DNA from: an uncultured Dorea sp.
GTDB taxonomy: Bacteria > Bacillota > Clostridia > Lachnospirales > Lachnospiraceae
Assembly: GCA_910577685.1 (NCBI GenBank)
Contig: CAJTOH010000010.1
Span: forward strand, 1-64,000
DNA length: 64,000 nucleotides
Reading direction: 5' to 3'
In this document: positions 8,894 through 17,956 of the stretch, in pieces
How positions within the stretch are numbered: the first letter of the stretch is position 1
Layout: each line of letters begins with the position of its first letter
Program-made: the position numbers and the translations under genes
The notes under the pieces: generated by a model
Told to the model about the DNA's origin: nothing
Seen by the model: the letters and a program-made list of their open reading frames with translations, nothing else
The model's database searches: none

Positions 8894-9851
8894 TTGTCCG
8901 GCCTATCCCCCGTTTAATTCTTGGATCTACCACAGCATACAGCATATCCGCCAAAAAATTGCCGACCACAAGGATAAATCCCGACATCATGATATATGCC
9001 ATGATCATCGGATAATCGCGGACCCCGATGGCCGACATTGCAAGCGTCCCTACGCCCGGCCATCCGAATACGCTTTCTATGATAAATGAGCCGCAGATCA
9101 ATGAGGCCAGATTCATCCCCATCAGCGTAATAATCGGAAGAAGCGTATTCTTCATCACATGACGGAACAGGATCCTGCGCCTCGGAGTCCCCTTCGCCTT
9201 GGCCGTCAGCACATATTCCTCGCTGAGCTGCCCAACCGTATTCGCCCGGACATACCGGATATAGGTCGCAAGATGCCCCAGACTTAAGGTGATGCAGGGC
9301 ATAACCATATGCTTAAATGTGTCAAATACCGAATTCCGCCCAACCGTATGCATCCCGGAAGAAGGCAGGATTCCTAGTTTCGCTGTAAAAAGAATGATCA
9401 GCAACATTCCAAGCCAGAAGGAAGGTACGGACATTCCCACATAGGACAGGCTGCTGATCAGATTATCAACCCACGTATTCTTCTTAAGCCCCGCCGTAAG
9501 CCCCAGCGGAATCGCGAGGACGAAAGACAGAACCATCGCGGCTCCCATAAGCTTTACCGTAGCCGGGAACCGGTTCAAAAACTGCGGCATAACCGCGCTC
9601 TTATTCGCCAGCGATACGCCGAAATCCCCGCGGACCGCCCGTTTTGCCCATGCAAAATACTGTTCGGGCATACTCTTATCAAGCCCCAGGTCGGAGAGGA
9701 CCGCCGCCCTCTCCTCCTCCGTCATCTCCGGCGTAATATACATAGACGAGACGTCCCCCGGGGCAATATAAATAATACCGAATGAAAAAAATGATATCAT
9801 GATAAGGACAACCGCCAGCTGAAGAAGTTTACTCCTAACATATTTTTTCAT
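8883..9851 (-). CDS. oppB: Oligopeptide ABC transporter permease (OppB/DppB)
   Basis: 322 aa. The N-terminal TM LAVVLIMISFFSFGIIYIAP is followed by a periplasm-side loop and five TMs. The EAA region reads YVLTAKAKGTPRRRILFRHV, and the family motif LPIITLMGMNLASLICGSF is present. The start codon overlaps the oppA stop (TAATG), which suggests translational coupling. Confidence 0.92.
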   Translation of the reverse strand: MKKYVRSKLLQLAVVLIMISFFSFGIIYIAPGDVSSMYITPEMTEEERAAVLSDLGLDKSMPEQYFAWAKRAVRGDFGVSLANKSAVMPQFLNRFPATVKLMGAAMVLSFVLAIPLGLTAGLKKNTWVDNLISSLSYVGMSVPSFWLGMLLIILFTAKLGILPSSGMHTVGRNSVFDTFKHMVMPCITLSLGHLATYIRYVRANTVGQLSEEYVLTAKAKGTPRRRILFRHVMKNTLLPIITLMGMNLASLICGSFIIESVFGWPGVGTLAMSAIGVRDYPMIMAYIMMSGFILVVGNFLADMLYAVVDPRIKRGIGRTNGR

Positions 9852-11467
9852 TATTTTACCTCGATCGGTAAGTAATCGTTAAATTCCGGGATAATTGAAC
9901 TTCCGTCCAACCCTGTTACATACTTCTGGGAAATCATAATGTAGTTCGTATAGGTAAGGGGGTACTCCCAGTATTCTTCATTCGCCTTCGTCTGCAGCTC
10001 TTTTGCCGCCGCTTTCGCGTCGTCCTCCGTAGCTGCGGAATTCACCTTTACCGCAAGCTGCTTGATCTCTTCGCTCCAGCCCCACGCGTCGCTGCTGTTG
10101 TTAAGATATGTATAAGACTGCCCCAGATGCGGCCCGCGCTCGGAATCCCATCCGTTCGTCCCCAGATCCCATGTATTTTCCTGACCGCTCTTATAGAGCA
10201 TTGCGAAGAACCTCTGGAAAAATGCAGACGATTCCACTCCTTCTACATTGACCTCCACGCCGATCGCCGCAAGCTGCTGCTGGATTACGACGGCAACCTC
10301 TTCCATGTTAGGCCTGTCGGCATTATAGATATAGACCAGAGGCTTATCCGTAAGCCCGGAGGACTCTGCAAGCTTCTTTGCCTCCTCCAAATCCTGCTCA
10401 AATCCCTTGCAGTCAGGATCGTACAGGCTCTGGTCCGGAGTCAGCACGCTGTTTGCCGGAGATACCAGTTCGTCGCTTCCATAGGCCGCCTCGAGGATCT
10501 CGTCCTGATCCAAAGCCAAAAAGATCGCTTTTCTTGCATTCTCGGAAAGGTCCGCAGGCCCGTAAGGATTAACTTGAAGATAGTTTAAGCGGGCTTCCGA
10601 GACCGTATACATATTGTACTTGTCAGACTGCCCTTTATATTTCTCAACTTCATCGGCCGTCGTGATCCTCAGATAGTTGATCTCATTATTCTCAAACGCG
10701 ATCTGCTTGGTGCTGCCTTGGCCGATTGTCTTCATGATTACCTGTTTTACGGACGGCGCGCCCCTGTAATAGTCGTCCCTTGCCTCGTACACAATGCTGT
10801 CTTCATTGATCTCCTTAACCGTGTACGCCCCGGACGTCACCATATCCGCAGAATTGAAGTAGCCGCTGTCGTCCACCTTAGAAGGATCGTTGTCAAATAC
10901 GTGTGCCGGCAGAAGCGTCATCCTTGCAAGCGCCATGGTATATGTCCCGAACGGTTCCGGCAGTACAAATTCTATGGTCTTATCATCCTTCTTCGTCAAG
11001 GTTACTTCCTTGTTATTGACCGTCTTTACCGAACTTCTCCCGCCGGAGCTAAGCGCGCCGTACTCCACGGAAAACAGAAAATCGTCTGCGCCGATGGGTT
11101 CCCCGTCGCTCCATGTCGCCTTGTCGTTAAAATGCAGCGTATACGTCTTTCCGTCCTCAGAAATCTCCAGACTGTCCGCCAGATAATACTCTCTTCCGTC
11201 CCTGGTCTCCGCAAACAAAGAGTCATAAATCGGACGCGTCACGGTCGTCTGGTCGTCGCTTGCCGTACTCGGCTGCAGGGAGGTCGGCATATAATTAACC
11301 GCCTGCACAAATACCCCCGGATTCCCGCCGGATTCCTCTCCCTGAGAGCCGGATCCTTCCGTCGTCTCCGTCTTTTTGGTGTCATTAGCTTCCTTGTCCC
11401 CGCAGCCGGCAGCCAACGCCGCCGCCATACTTACCGCACACAATACGGCAACTATTCTTCTCTTCAT
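9851..11467 (-). CDS. oppA: Oligopeptide-binding lipoprotein (SBP_bac_5, OppA/DppA)
   Basis: 538 aa, first gene of the five-gene operon. A lipoprotein signal with lipobox LAAGC (Cys about residue 22) and a Ser/Gly/Glu-rich linker precede a family 5 solute-binding fold. Seen: PIYDSLFAETRDG, TYTLHFNDKATWSDGEPI and the C-terminal NDYLPIEV. It captures peptides (or another SBP_5 ligand such as nickel or a glycopeptide; specificity cannot be read) and passes them to OppBC. Strong AGGAGG before ATG. Confidence 0.92.
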   Translation of the reverse strand: MKRRIVAVLCAVSMAAALAAGCGDKEANDTKKTETTEGSGSQGEESGGNPGVFVQAVNYMPTSLQPSTASDDQTTVTRPIYDSLFAETRDGREYYLADSLEISEDGKTYTLHFNDKATWSDGEPIGADDFLFSVEYGALSSGGRSSVKTVNNKEVTLTKKDDKTIEFVLPEPFGTYTMALARMTLLPAHVFDNDPSKVDDSGYFNSADMVTSGAYTVKEINEDSIVYEARDDYYRGAPSVKQVIMKTIGQGSTKQIAFENNEINYLRITTADEVEKYKGQSDKYNMYTVSEARLNYLQVNPYGPADLSENARKAIFLALDQDEILEAAYGSDELVSPANSVLTPDQSLYDPDCKGFEQDLEEAKKLAESSGLTDKPLVYIYNADRPNMEEVAVVIQQQLAAIGVEVNVEGVESSAFFQRFFAMLYKSGQENTWDLGTNGWDSERGPHLGQSYTYLNNSSDAWGWSEEIKQLAVKVNSAATEDDAKAAAKELQTKANEEYWEYPLTYTNYIMISQKYVTGLDGSSIIPEFNDYLPIEVK

Positions 11468-11481
11468 GTTTCGTTTTCCTC

Positions 11482-11547
11482 CTAATCATTTGACAGCAAA
11501 TATGCTGAAGCTCTTGTGTTCATCTGCCCCAAACCTGTATATTTCAC
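11482..11547 (-). other. Possible 21-codon upstream reading frame before oppA
   Basis: GTG-initiated frame (an internal ATG also exists) ending in TAG directly abutting the AGGAGG of oppA. An upstream GGAAGGAGG is 13 bases away, rather far for the GTG. It could be a leader peptide coupled to oppA translation, or chance. The 11468-11661 gap presumably also holds the operon promoter, but I see no clear -35/-10 pair. Confidence 0.25.
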
Positions 11548-11661
11548 AAGTTCCGTTTTTCCTCCTTCCTCATTTTTTTTAAATATGTTCTATATTTACA
11601 CAAAATCGACGAATTTTCCAATCGTTTTTTATCATAAATTGTGCATATTTATCAACATATT

Positions 11662-12876
11662 CTATATACAGAACACATATTTTTCCAGCCTGTCAAATGC
11701 TTCCCGTATCATGGTAAACGGGGAGGCAAGGTTCATCCGGATATGCCACTCTCCCTGAAACGCTTTGCCGCTCTGCCAGAACACGCCTGCCTCAAATCCG
11801 GCTCTCAGCAGTTCTTCCGGCGTCTTCCCATGTTTGCGGCACCACTCTTCACAGTCGACGAACAGCATGTACGTCCCCTGAGGGCGGGAGACGCTTACTC
11901 CTTCCAAACGCTCGTCAATAAAATCGCAGGCATATTTCACATTGCCGCCGATTACTTCTCTAAGCTCCTCCACCCACTCTCTGCCTTCCGGGCCGTAAGC
12001 CCCTGTCAGCGCATGCATGGACAGCACGTTTATAGAATTATAGTGTCCGAGGGACGCCTCCTTGCGGATCCTTTCCCGCAGCCAGTCATTATAAATAATA
12101 TGGTAGCTTCCGATCAGGCCTGCCAGATTAAAGGTCTTCGACGGGGCATAGAGGGCGACCGTCCGGTTCCTTGCATCTTCGGATACGGACTGAGTGGGGA
12201 TGTGCCTGTTGCCGTAGAGAACAATATCCGACCAGATCTCGTCAGAGATCACATAGACATCGTGTTTCGCGTAAATCTCCATTGCCTTCTCGATTTCCCA
12301 TTTTTCCCAAACGCGCCCTGTGGGATTGTGGGGAGAACAAAAGATTGCACAGTGAATCTTATTTTTCAAAATCTTTTCTTCCATGTCTTCAAAGTCCATC
12401 CGCCAGACGCCCCCGCCGTCCTTCTTTAACGGACTGTGTACAATGTTATATCCGTTATTCTTCAATGTATTGATAAATCCGATATAAGTGGGCGCATGCA
12501 CCAGAATGGAGTCTCCCTGAGAACAAAGGACGTGAAGCGCGCTTGCGGCTCCGCCTAAAACCCCGTTCTCGTAGCCTATATGTTCTTTCTCAAGCCCTGA
12601 CACTGCGTTCTGCATTGCCTGCCACTCTATGATCTTATTGTAATACTCCTGCGACGTCATGAAGTATCCATAAGTCGGATGTTTCGCCCGTTCGATAATT
12701 GCCTCCGTAACCGTCGGTACCGTCGCAAAATTCATGTCCGCAACCCACATAGGGATACAGTCAAGCCCGTCCCGTACTTCAACCCTGTCCCCCGTGCCAA
12801 ACGCCGCCGGTAGAATATCCACGGCAAGGGCGTCCTTTCCTTTTCTGTCAATAATTGTCGTAAAATCGTATTTCAT
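11662..12876 (-). CDS. MalY/PatB-type PLP aminotransferase (cystathionine beta-lyase-like)
   Basis: 404 aa, fold-type I PLP enzyme. Seen: the N-terminal hallmark PMWVADMNFATVP, SPHNPTGRVW, the PLP Asp/Tyr region VISDEIWSDIVL, and the Schiff-base lysine in APSKTFNLAGL. PatB/MalY proteins cleave cystathionine or cysteine conjugates and some act as aminotransferases; the substrate is not determined by sequence. Transcribed alone toward the opp operon, about 195 bp upstream of oppA. Confidence 0.88.
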   Translation of the reverse strand: MKYDFTTIIDRKGKDALAVDILPAAFGTGDRVEVRDGLDCIPMWVADMNFATVPTVTEAIIERAKHPTYGYFMTSQEYYNKIIEWQAMQNAVSGLEKEHIGYENGVLGGAASALHVLCSQGDSILVHAPTYIGFINTLKNNGYNIVHSPLKKDGGGVWRMDFEDMEEKILKNKIHCAIFCSPHNPTGRVWEKWEIEKAMEIYAKHDVYVISDEIWSDIVLYGNRHIPTQSVSEDARNRTVALYAPSKTFNLAGLIGSYHIIYNDWLRERIRKEASLGHYNSINVLSMHALTGAYGPEGREWVEELREVIGGNVKYACDFIDERLEGVSVSRPQGTYMLFVDCEEWCRKHGKTPEELLRAGFEAGVFWQSGKAFQGEWHIRMNLASPFTMIREAFDRLEKYVFCI

Positions 12877-13015
12877 TGTAGTCTCCTTTGCTTTTTTATT
12901 TTCAGTCTATTCTCGATGGCCTGCCGCGTCAAATAGAAATAGGTGATATTTCTACCCAATTATAGGCGGCGGCTATATTTAAAAGAATACACGCTCCGTC
13001 CCCTCCGGACATAAC

Positions 13016-13065
13016 AACAGCCGGAGGTACATTACATCCCTTCATGTAATATACCTCCGGCTGTT
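13016..13065. terminator. Large inverted repeat, probable bidirectional terminator
   Basis: A 13-bp perfect stem (ACAGCCGGAGGTA/TACCTCCGGCTGT) encloses a second small stem (CATTACA/TGTAATA-like). It is 20 bp past the stop of the C39-like gene. U-runs on both sides are weak, so the terminator assignment is moderate. Confidence 0.5.
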
Positions 13066-13086
13066 TCAGCCATATTCTCTCTTTAA

Positions 13087-13953
13087 TTATTCTTCTAAAC
13101 TATAGATCCACATTCCCCGAATCTGGCTCACAATATCGTTATATACCCAGCCCTTACTGCTGTTCTTCTTGCTAAACGGGTCGTTGACGATCACTTTCCC
13201 ATCCTCGTATCCGGTTAATACAATAAAATGTCCGTTCTGCGTAAAATCTCCGGGACTCATACTGCAAATAATAGGCTTGCCCTGCATCAACTCTTCTTTG
13301 ACCTGCTCTTCCGTCATCGGCTGTACATCATAACAGGACAGGTTCCAGTTCGCCCCGGCTTCTTTCATGAAAGCCCAGTATGTGTCGTTGTTCTCGTCTA
13401 CATAAAAGTTCTCGGTTCCGTATGCGGCAACCTTCGCCGGCGTAATCGACGCGTCGCCTGTAAGTCCGGCCGCAACCATCGCCATACAGGTAGGCCCGCA
13501 GCCGCTGACCGCCACAATACTGGTCCCGTACGGGGCGTACCCCCAACGCTCGTCATACTGGTACAGGTTCGGAATCTTTCCCGCCACAAGGTCTTCCCCT
13601 ATAGAATCTGCGCTGGGCGTATCCTTCTTCTCTGCGTACTGTTCGACAAAATCCATAGTCTCTAAGTTCTTATCCAACAATTCAATTACGCTCTCCGGAC
13701 AGCCTTCCTTCGCCGCTTCTTTCTTTATCCGCTTCACCTTCTGCGCGTCGGTCTCAATCTCCACCGTAACTTTATCCGTCTTTTTTGAACTCTCGGCTTT
13801 TACAACCTGCTTTGCCGCCCGGTCTTCCTTCTTCTGCGCATGACAGCAAAACAATACGATAATCAAAAATACCAACATCCAACTAAGCAAAAAAATCTGG
13901 CGCTGTACCTGTCTTCTCCTCTTACGGGCTCTGATTCTTCTACTTGCATCCAT
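13087..13953 (-). CDS. Membrane-anchored C39-like (C39_2) peptidase domain protein
   Basis: 288 aa. A very basic N-terminal tail (RRIRARKRRRQVQRQ) leads into one TM (20-36), so the rest is probably extracytoplasmic. A Lys/Glu-rich linker (40-110) precedes a papain-like domain with SGCGPT (Cys152), GHFIVLTGY (His242) and VIVNDP (Asp258), the Cys-His-Asp triad pattern of peptidase_C39_2. Substrate unknown; cell-envelope or peptide processing is plausible. Monocistronic, preceded by a 250-bp gap shared with the divergent tRNA promoter. Confidence 0.82.
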   Translation of the reverse strand: MDASRRIRARKRRRQVQRQIFLLSWMLVFLIIVLFCCHAQKKEDRAAKQVVKAESSKKTDKVTVEIETDAQKVKRIKKEAAKEGCPESVIELLDKNLETMDFVEQYAEKKDTPSADSIGEDLVAGKIPNLYQYDERWGYAPYGTSIVAVSGCGPTCMAMVAAGLTGDASITPAKVAAYGTENFYVDENNDTYWAFMKEAGANWNLSCYDVQPMTEEQVKEELMQGKPIICSMSPGDFTQNGHFIVLTGYEDGKVIVNDPFSKKNSSKGWVYNDIVSQIRGMWIYSLEE

Positions 13954-14145
13954 GAGTCATTCATCCCCTTGTTTATTACAAGCGTCGGCAAACAGTAACT
14001 CCCTTTTTACATTTACCGACAATATACTCTTATCCACACCGTCCATTATACCCTATGCCTGCCCGCGTGGCAACTTAAGAATTCTTTAATTATGTTTTAA
14101 ATTTTTGCCATAATTCACAAAGGTCAAAATATTCAAAATTAATAC

Positions 14146-14174
14146 TTGCTATTTTTCTCAAAAGATGCTATTAT
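14146..14174 (+). promoter_or_regulatory. Sigma-A promoter for the tRNA-Pro/tRNA-Gly unit
   Basis: TTGCTA (14146-14151), 17-bp spacer, TATTAT (14169-14174). The tRNA-Pro 5' end follows 36 bp after the -10. Confidence 0.65.
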
Positions 14175-14209
14175 ATATCACGGTCAAAGAATTAACGAAT
14201 ATATTATAT

Positions 14210-14284
14210 CGGGGTGTGGCTCAGCTTGGCTAGAGCGCCTGGTTTGGGACCAGGAGGCCGCAGGTTCGAATCCTGTCACCCCGA
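14210..14284 (+). tRNA. tRNA-Pro (anticodon UGG)
   Basis: 75 nt. Acceptor CGGGGTG/CACCCCG, anticodon stem CCTGG/CCAGG with loop TTTGGGA (anticodon TGG), T loop TTCGAAT, discriminator A, no encoded CCA. Confidence 0.95.
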
Positions 14285-14292
14285 TAATCCAT

Positions 14293-14363
14293 GCGGGTGT
14301 AGTTCAATGGTAGAACACTAGCCTTCCAAGCTAGATACGTGGGTTCGATTCCCATCACCCGCT
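14293..14363 (+). tRNA. tRNA-Gly (anticodon UCC)
   Basis: 71 nt. Acceptor GCGGGTG/CACCCGC, anticodon stem CTAGC/GCTAG with loop CTTCCAA (anticodon TCC), T loop TTCGATT, discriminator T. It lies 8 bp after tRNA-Pro, presumably in the same transcript. Confidence 0.95.
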
Positions 14364-14388
14364 CTTTTTTATTTTCAGGAGGTATCCC

Positions 14389-15321
14389 ATGAAGATTGTA
14401 TTTTTAGACGTCAAGACAATCGGTGAAGATATTGATCTGTCCGGCTACGATCAATTAGGGGAAGTAGTAAAGTACCCCTTCTCCACCCCTTCGCAGGTTC
14501 CTTTGCGAGTCGCGGACGCAGACGTGGTCGTGCTGAACAAGGTCAGAATCGATGCGGAAACGATCGGAGACGCGCAGCGCCTAAAGCTGGTCTGCGTGAC
14601 CGCCACAGGAACCAATAACCTTGACAAGGAGTATCTGGACAGCCGCCGCATTGCATGGAGGAACGTCGCCGGATACTCTACGGAGTCCGTGGCGCAGCAT
14701 ACGTTCGCCATGCTCTTTTATTTATTGGAGAAACTGCGGTATTACGACGATTACGTGAAAGAAGGACGTTACGCATGCGATACGTCGTTTACCCACTTTG
14801 AAGAACATTTTTATGAATTAAAAGGAAAAACCTGGGGAATCATCGGGCTTGGCAATATCGGAAGACGGGTTGCCGCCATTGCGGAGGCCTTCGGCGCGCA
14901 TGTAATCTATACCTCCCCATCCGGCAGTGCGCCGCAGGAAGGATACCGCCGGACGGACATGGACACGCTCCTCTCCGCATCCGACATTATATCCGTCCAC
15001 GCGCCGTTGAACGAGCATACGGAGAATCTGATAGGTTCCACCGCCTTCCGGAAGATGAAGCCTTCCTGCATCTTTTTGAATCTGGGAAGAGGGCCTATCG
15101 TCGTAGAGCAGGATCTTGCAGAAGCGATCGAACACCGCACGATTGCCGCCGCAGGGTTGGACGTGCTCTGCGAGGAACCAATGAACCCGGACAATCCCCT
15201 CCTTCGGATCAAGGACAGCAGACGCTTATTCATTACGCCTCATATTGCATGGGCAAGCGTGGAGGCCCGGACAAGGCTGATGGAGATCGTTCTGGAACAG
15301 ATAAAAGAATTTTTTCATTAA
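14389..15321 (+). CDS. D-2-hydroxyacid dehydrogenase
   Basis: 310 aa NAD-dependent enzyme. Nucleotide-binding GLGNIGRRVA (about 152-161), catalytic Arg region after SDIISVHAPL, LNLGRGPIVVEQDL, the Glu in LDVLCEEP and the catalytic His in TPHIAWAS. The overall pattern is nearest glycerate dehydrogenase/phosphoglycerate-dehydrogenase-like proteins, but the substrate cannot be fixed. AGGAGG before ATG. It starts 25 bp after tRNA-Gly with no obvious terminator between, so it may be co-transcribed with the tRNAs. Confidence 0.88.
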   Translation: MKIVFLDVKTIGEDIDLSGYDQLGEVVKYPFSTPSQVPLRVADADVVVLNKVRIDAETIGDAQRLKLVCVTATGTNNLDKEYLDSRRIAWRNVAGYSTESVAQHTFAMLFYLLEKLRYYDDYVKEGRYACDTSFTHFEEHFYELKGKTWGIIGLGNIGRRVAAIAEAFGAHVIYTSPSGSAPQEGYRRTDMDTLLSASDIISVHAPLNEHTENLIGSTAFRKMKPSCIFLNLGRGPIVVEQDLAEAIEHRTIAAAGLDVLCEEPMNPDNPLLRIKDSRRLFITPHIAWASVEARTRLMEIVLEQIKEFFH

Positions 15322-15322
15322 A

Positions 15323-15387
15323 AAGGCGCGCCTGAATCTTACAACCGTTAAAAAGCCGTAAGATTCAGGCGGCGCCTTATTTTTTTA
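15323..15387. terminator. Strong bidirectional terminator
   Basis: Long stem AGGCGC(G)CCTGAATCTTAC paired with GTAAGATTCAGGC(G)GCGCCT, then T7 on the plus strand. It separates the dehydrogenase from the convergent LspA-like gene and overlaps the latter's last codons. Confidence 0.85.
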
Positions 15388-15865
15388 CCTTCTTCTTAGA
15401 CAGCGTCACACTGAGAATCTCCCCCGCCATCACCAACGCACTTCCGCAGGCAAGATAGATATCCCCAAGATTCGCCGTAATCCTTCCGGGAAACTTCTTC
15501 TCTGACCGCCAACCGATATAGTCGACAACCTTCCCCTTCGTCAGCCTGTCAAAAAGGTTGCTTGCCGCCCCTGCGCTCACAAGAGTCATGCCGAGTTTCC
15601 TGATATAGTTCCTCTTCTTTGCAAATGTCAGACAATCCCACAATAGAACCCCCGCCCCGGCAAACAGAGACGCCCACTTAACAGCCGCCGGATACCGCTC
15701 AAACAAGTTCAGCAGGAATCCCCGGTTATATACCTTCCGAACCACAATCTTCCCGAAAGGGAGCTCCCGTTCTTCCCCCGGATTCAACTCCTCTTCCACC
15801 TGTTTCTTGAAGATCACATCTGCACAAAGAAGTAATGCAAATAACACCAGCATAGCGGAAAGCAT
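15377..15865 (-). CDS. Divergent signal peptidase II (LspA)-family protein
   Basis: 162 aa. It has the two LspA catalytic boxes: GAASNLFDRLTKGKVVDYI (first Asp) and ITANLGDIYLACG (second Asp), plus VYNRGFLLNL matching the VxNxGAAF region. Hydrophobic segments at about 1-17, 65-82, 92-105 and 138-155 give the four-TM plan. A true LspA cleaves prolipoprotein signals; here the sequence is divergent (NLGD instead of NxAD, charged insertions), so it may be a paralogue. It follows the coiled-coil gene by 1 bp and is probably in the S8-protease transcript. Confidence 0.7.
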   Translation of the reverse strand: MLSAMLVLFALLLCADVIFKKQVEEELNPGEERELPFGKIVVRKVYNRGFLLNLFERYPAAVKWASLFAGAGVLLWDCLTFAKKRNYIRKLGMTLVSAGAASNLFDRLTKGKVVDYIGWRSEKKFPGRITANLGDIYLACGSALVMAGEILSVTLSKKKVKK

Positions 15866-15866
15866 C

Positions 15867-16157
15867 CTATATCTCCTCTTTAATCTTCACAATCTGCTCT
15901 TCCTGCTTCTCAATCTCTTCCTCACGCTTCTCGATGTCTTCGCACAGGGCGATGTACTCCGTACCTTCTACCTCGCCTTTGCGGAACTTCTCAAAGACCA
16001 TGCGCCCGATGTCCTTTAAGTCCCTCTCATTCGCCCTCTTCATGGAACGGATATCGCTCTTTATCTTCTGGATCTCTAACGTATCCTCCGCCTTCTTGCT
16101 AAAATCGCTTGCCGTATCTGAAATCTTCTTTCCAAGTTCGCCAAAAAAATCTGCCAT
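15867..16157 (-). CDS. Small coiled-coil protein
   Basis: 96 aa from the ATG at 16157, which has AAGGAG 9 bases upstream; a longer in-frame reading to 16376 only overlaps the protease gene and is rejected. The chain begins MADFFGELGKKISDTAS and is almost wholly helical and charged, ending in a Glu/Lys-rich coiled coil (EKREEEIEKQEEQIVKIKEE). No catalytic motif. Similar small proteins with an N-terminal FxELGKKIS segment occur in clostridia, sometimes with a zinc ribbon, which is absent here. Function unknown. Confidence 0.7.
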   Translation of the reverse strand: MADFFGELGKKISDTASDFSKKAEDTLEIQKIKSDIRSMKRANERDLKDIGRMVFEKFRKGEVEGTEYIALCEDIEKREEEIEKQEEQIVKIKEEI

Positions 16158-16210
16158 TGTTATCTTCTCCTTTTCTTTTTCTTTTCTGCCGGTTTTGTCA
16201 GCTCCTGAAA

Positions 16211-17914
16211 CTATAACTGACGCAGAATATCCAGAGAACGGTACAGGTTCATCGCCCCGTATCCCCACTCCCGGTTCGGGCTTTCCATCCCCGGCCTCTG
16301 CTCCGCACCCAACAGTATAATGTTCCTTATCTGGCTGGAATTCACGCCGTATGGGTTCGGCTGCTTCAATACCCATTCCATCAAAAGCGCCGACGCCCCT
16401 GCCGCAATCCCCGCCGCAACGCTGGAACCGCTGCGGACTACGAATTCATTATTGAGTCCGGCCCCGGAAACCATGACGCCCGGAACCGCATAATCCGGCT
16501 TTATTCGTTCATCTCTAGTATACCCCCTCCCCGAGTTAATATCAACCGAATTATCAATTCCATTATAAAACGCAACCGTCATTGCCAACAGGCAGCTTCC
16601 CGGCTCCGCAAGCGTAGTATCCGGATCCGCCTCCAGAAAATACACTTCCCCCGATAAAAACTCCTGAACAGGCAGCCAGATATGGAACCTTCCGTTGGAT
16701 ATCCGGACAGGCTTGATACTGACCTTCCATATTCCCTGAGATGGGTTTCGAAAACGTATGAAGACAAGCTGGGAATCATTATTTTCCAACAACAGTCGGT
16801 ATTCCACTTCCACCTCCGTATTGTCAAACAGAAATTTTTCCTGATACTCATACCCCTGTTTAAGGGAAATATATCCCGTCCGCTCCCCGGAAGGAGACGT
16901 AAACGCCACGGTGAGTACATTCGGAACCGTCGTCCAAATCTCAGCCACAAACCCGTCTACCCCCTCCCCTACGCGGATCTCCGCATCCGTCACATCATTT
17001 ACGCCGCTAAGTTCCCGGGAAAAATGATGTCTGTGTACCGCGCCGTTCCCTGCGCTGATCACGACGCTGCGGTTAAGGACGGACGAATACGCGTCCAGCA
17101 GATTAGACAGGAGCGAAGTTCCGTTATGGCCTCCAAGGTTCGTCCCAAGCGCGACGCACAGCACGAGGGGCATGTTGCGCTTTCTGGCAAGGTCGTTAAG
17201 ATACTTCATAGCAAGCATAATATCATTTTCCTGAAAACATGTCGCGCCGTCGCGGATGACATAAAAATCTTTCAGGTATTGTTTCGCAGGCTTCAGCTTT
17301 ACCACCCCAAGGACGGCCTCCGGGGCGGCTCCGATAAACCGGTGCTCAAGGTCCGCGTTTCCGGCCGCAACACTGGCAATGAACGTACCATGCCCTTCCG
17401 TGTCCATGCTGGGTACGATCTCCAAAGGATTTTCTAAACGCAGCGCTTCATTAATAATTTCCTCCGTGTATTCGCTTCCGTAATCCAGCCCGTCGGGCAG
17501 CGCGCCGTCCTGTATGGTCTGATCCCAGATTCCGGCAATTCTTGTCGAACCGTCGATATTTCGGAATAGTGGATTCCGGTAGTCGACGCCTGTGTCAAGA
17601 ATTCCCACCATAATGCCGTTTCCCTGAAGATTCAAAGTGGGATAACTCTGCACCACGCTGATCCCCGCATCATCCATTGCCTCCAGATCCATCAGCTGGT
17701 AACAGTTCGGAATAGAATTATAGCGGTATCTTTCCAGCGAAAGCGGCATGACGGCCGCCTGATCCACATAGACCGCCTGAAACCCGAAATCCATCGCCTG
17801 AACGCAGGCATTCGCCCTTTCCGCCTCCTCCTGCCTGATCCCTCTGTAAATCGGAACGATAAAATCCACGTAGTCCTCCGACATAATCATTTTCCTGCAG
17901 GTTTCTCTATCCAT
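16211..17914 (-). CDS. Subtilisin-like S8 serine peptidase
   Basis: 567 aa, no signal peptide. Triad: Asp107 in GILDTGVDY, His175 in EGHGTFIA, Ser498 in RSGSSVAAG; oxyanion Asn in SAGNGAVH. A roughly 190-residue insertion lies between the Asn and Ser segments, as in the clostridial Csp-like/bile-germinant-protease group. Those proteins act in spore germination or in cytosolic processing; this one has an intact triad, so it is likely active. The C terminus lists GYGAMNLYRSLDIL, a standard S8 ending. Its ribosome-binding site lies inside a 17-bp perfect hairpin just before the start (see separate entry). Followed by the coiled-coil and LspA-like genes. Confidence 0.88.
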   Translation of the reverse strand: MDRETCRKMIMSEDYVDFIVPIYRGIRQEEAERANACVQAMDFGFQAVYVDQAAVMPLSLERYRYNSIPNCYQLMDLEAMDDAGISVVQSYPTLNLQGNGIMVGILDTGVDYRNPLFRNIDGSTRIAGIWDQTIQDGALPDGLDYGSEYTEEIINEALRLENPLEIVPSMDTEGHGTFIASVAAGNADLEHRFIGAAPEAVLGVVKLKPAKQYLKDFYVIRDGATCFQENDIMLAMKYLNDLARKRNMPLVLCVALGTNLGGHNGTSLLSNLLDAYSSVLNRSVVISAGNGAVHRHHFSRELSGVNDVTDAEIRVGEGVDGFVAEIWTTVPNVLTVAFTSPSGERTGYISLKQGYEYQEKFLFDNTEVEVEYRLLLENNDSQLVFIRFRNPSQGIWKVSIKPVRISNGRFHIWLPVQEFLSGEVYFLEADPDTTLAEPGSCLLAMTVAFYNGIDNSVDINSGRGYTRDERIKPDYAVPGVMVSGAGLNNEFVVRSGSSVAAGIAAGASALLMEWVLKQPNPYGVNSSQIRNIILLGAEQRPGMESPNREWGYGAMNLYRSLDILRQL

Positions 17915-17916
17915 AA

Positions 17917-17956
17917 AAATACCTCATATACTTTTTTCTAAGTATATGAGGTATTT
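17917..17956 (-). promoter_or_regulatory. Perfect 17-bp hairpin between clpX and the S8 protease, covering the protease ribosome site
   Basis: Arms 17917-17933 and 17940-17956 are perfectly complementary with a 6-nt loop. On the minus strand the hairpin is followed by T5, so it looks like the clpX terminator. But the protease ATG is only 2 bp further on, and its only visible Shine-Dalgarno (GAGG, 7 bases before ATG) is in the 3' arm. The hairpin could end clpX transcripts and also mask protease translation. Confidence 0.7.

Noticed and set aside
10718..11485. 255-codon plus-strand frame opposite oppA
   Set aside because: It mirrors the conserved substrate-binding protein and has a composition typical of antisense reading.
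15867..16376. Longer 169-residue version of the coiled-coil protein
   Set aside because: The extra N-terminal part overlaps the C-terminal coding region of the S8 protease and lacks a ribosome site; the ATG at 16157 has one.
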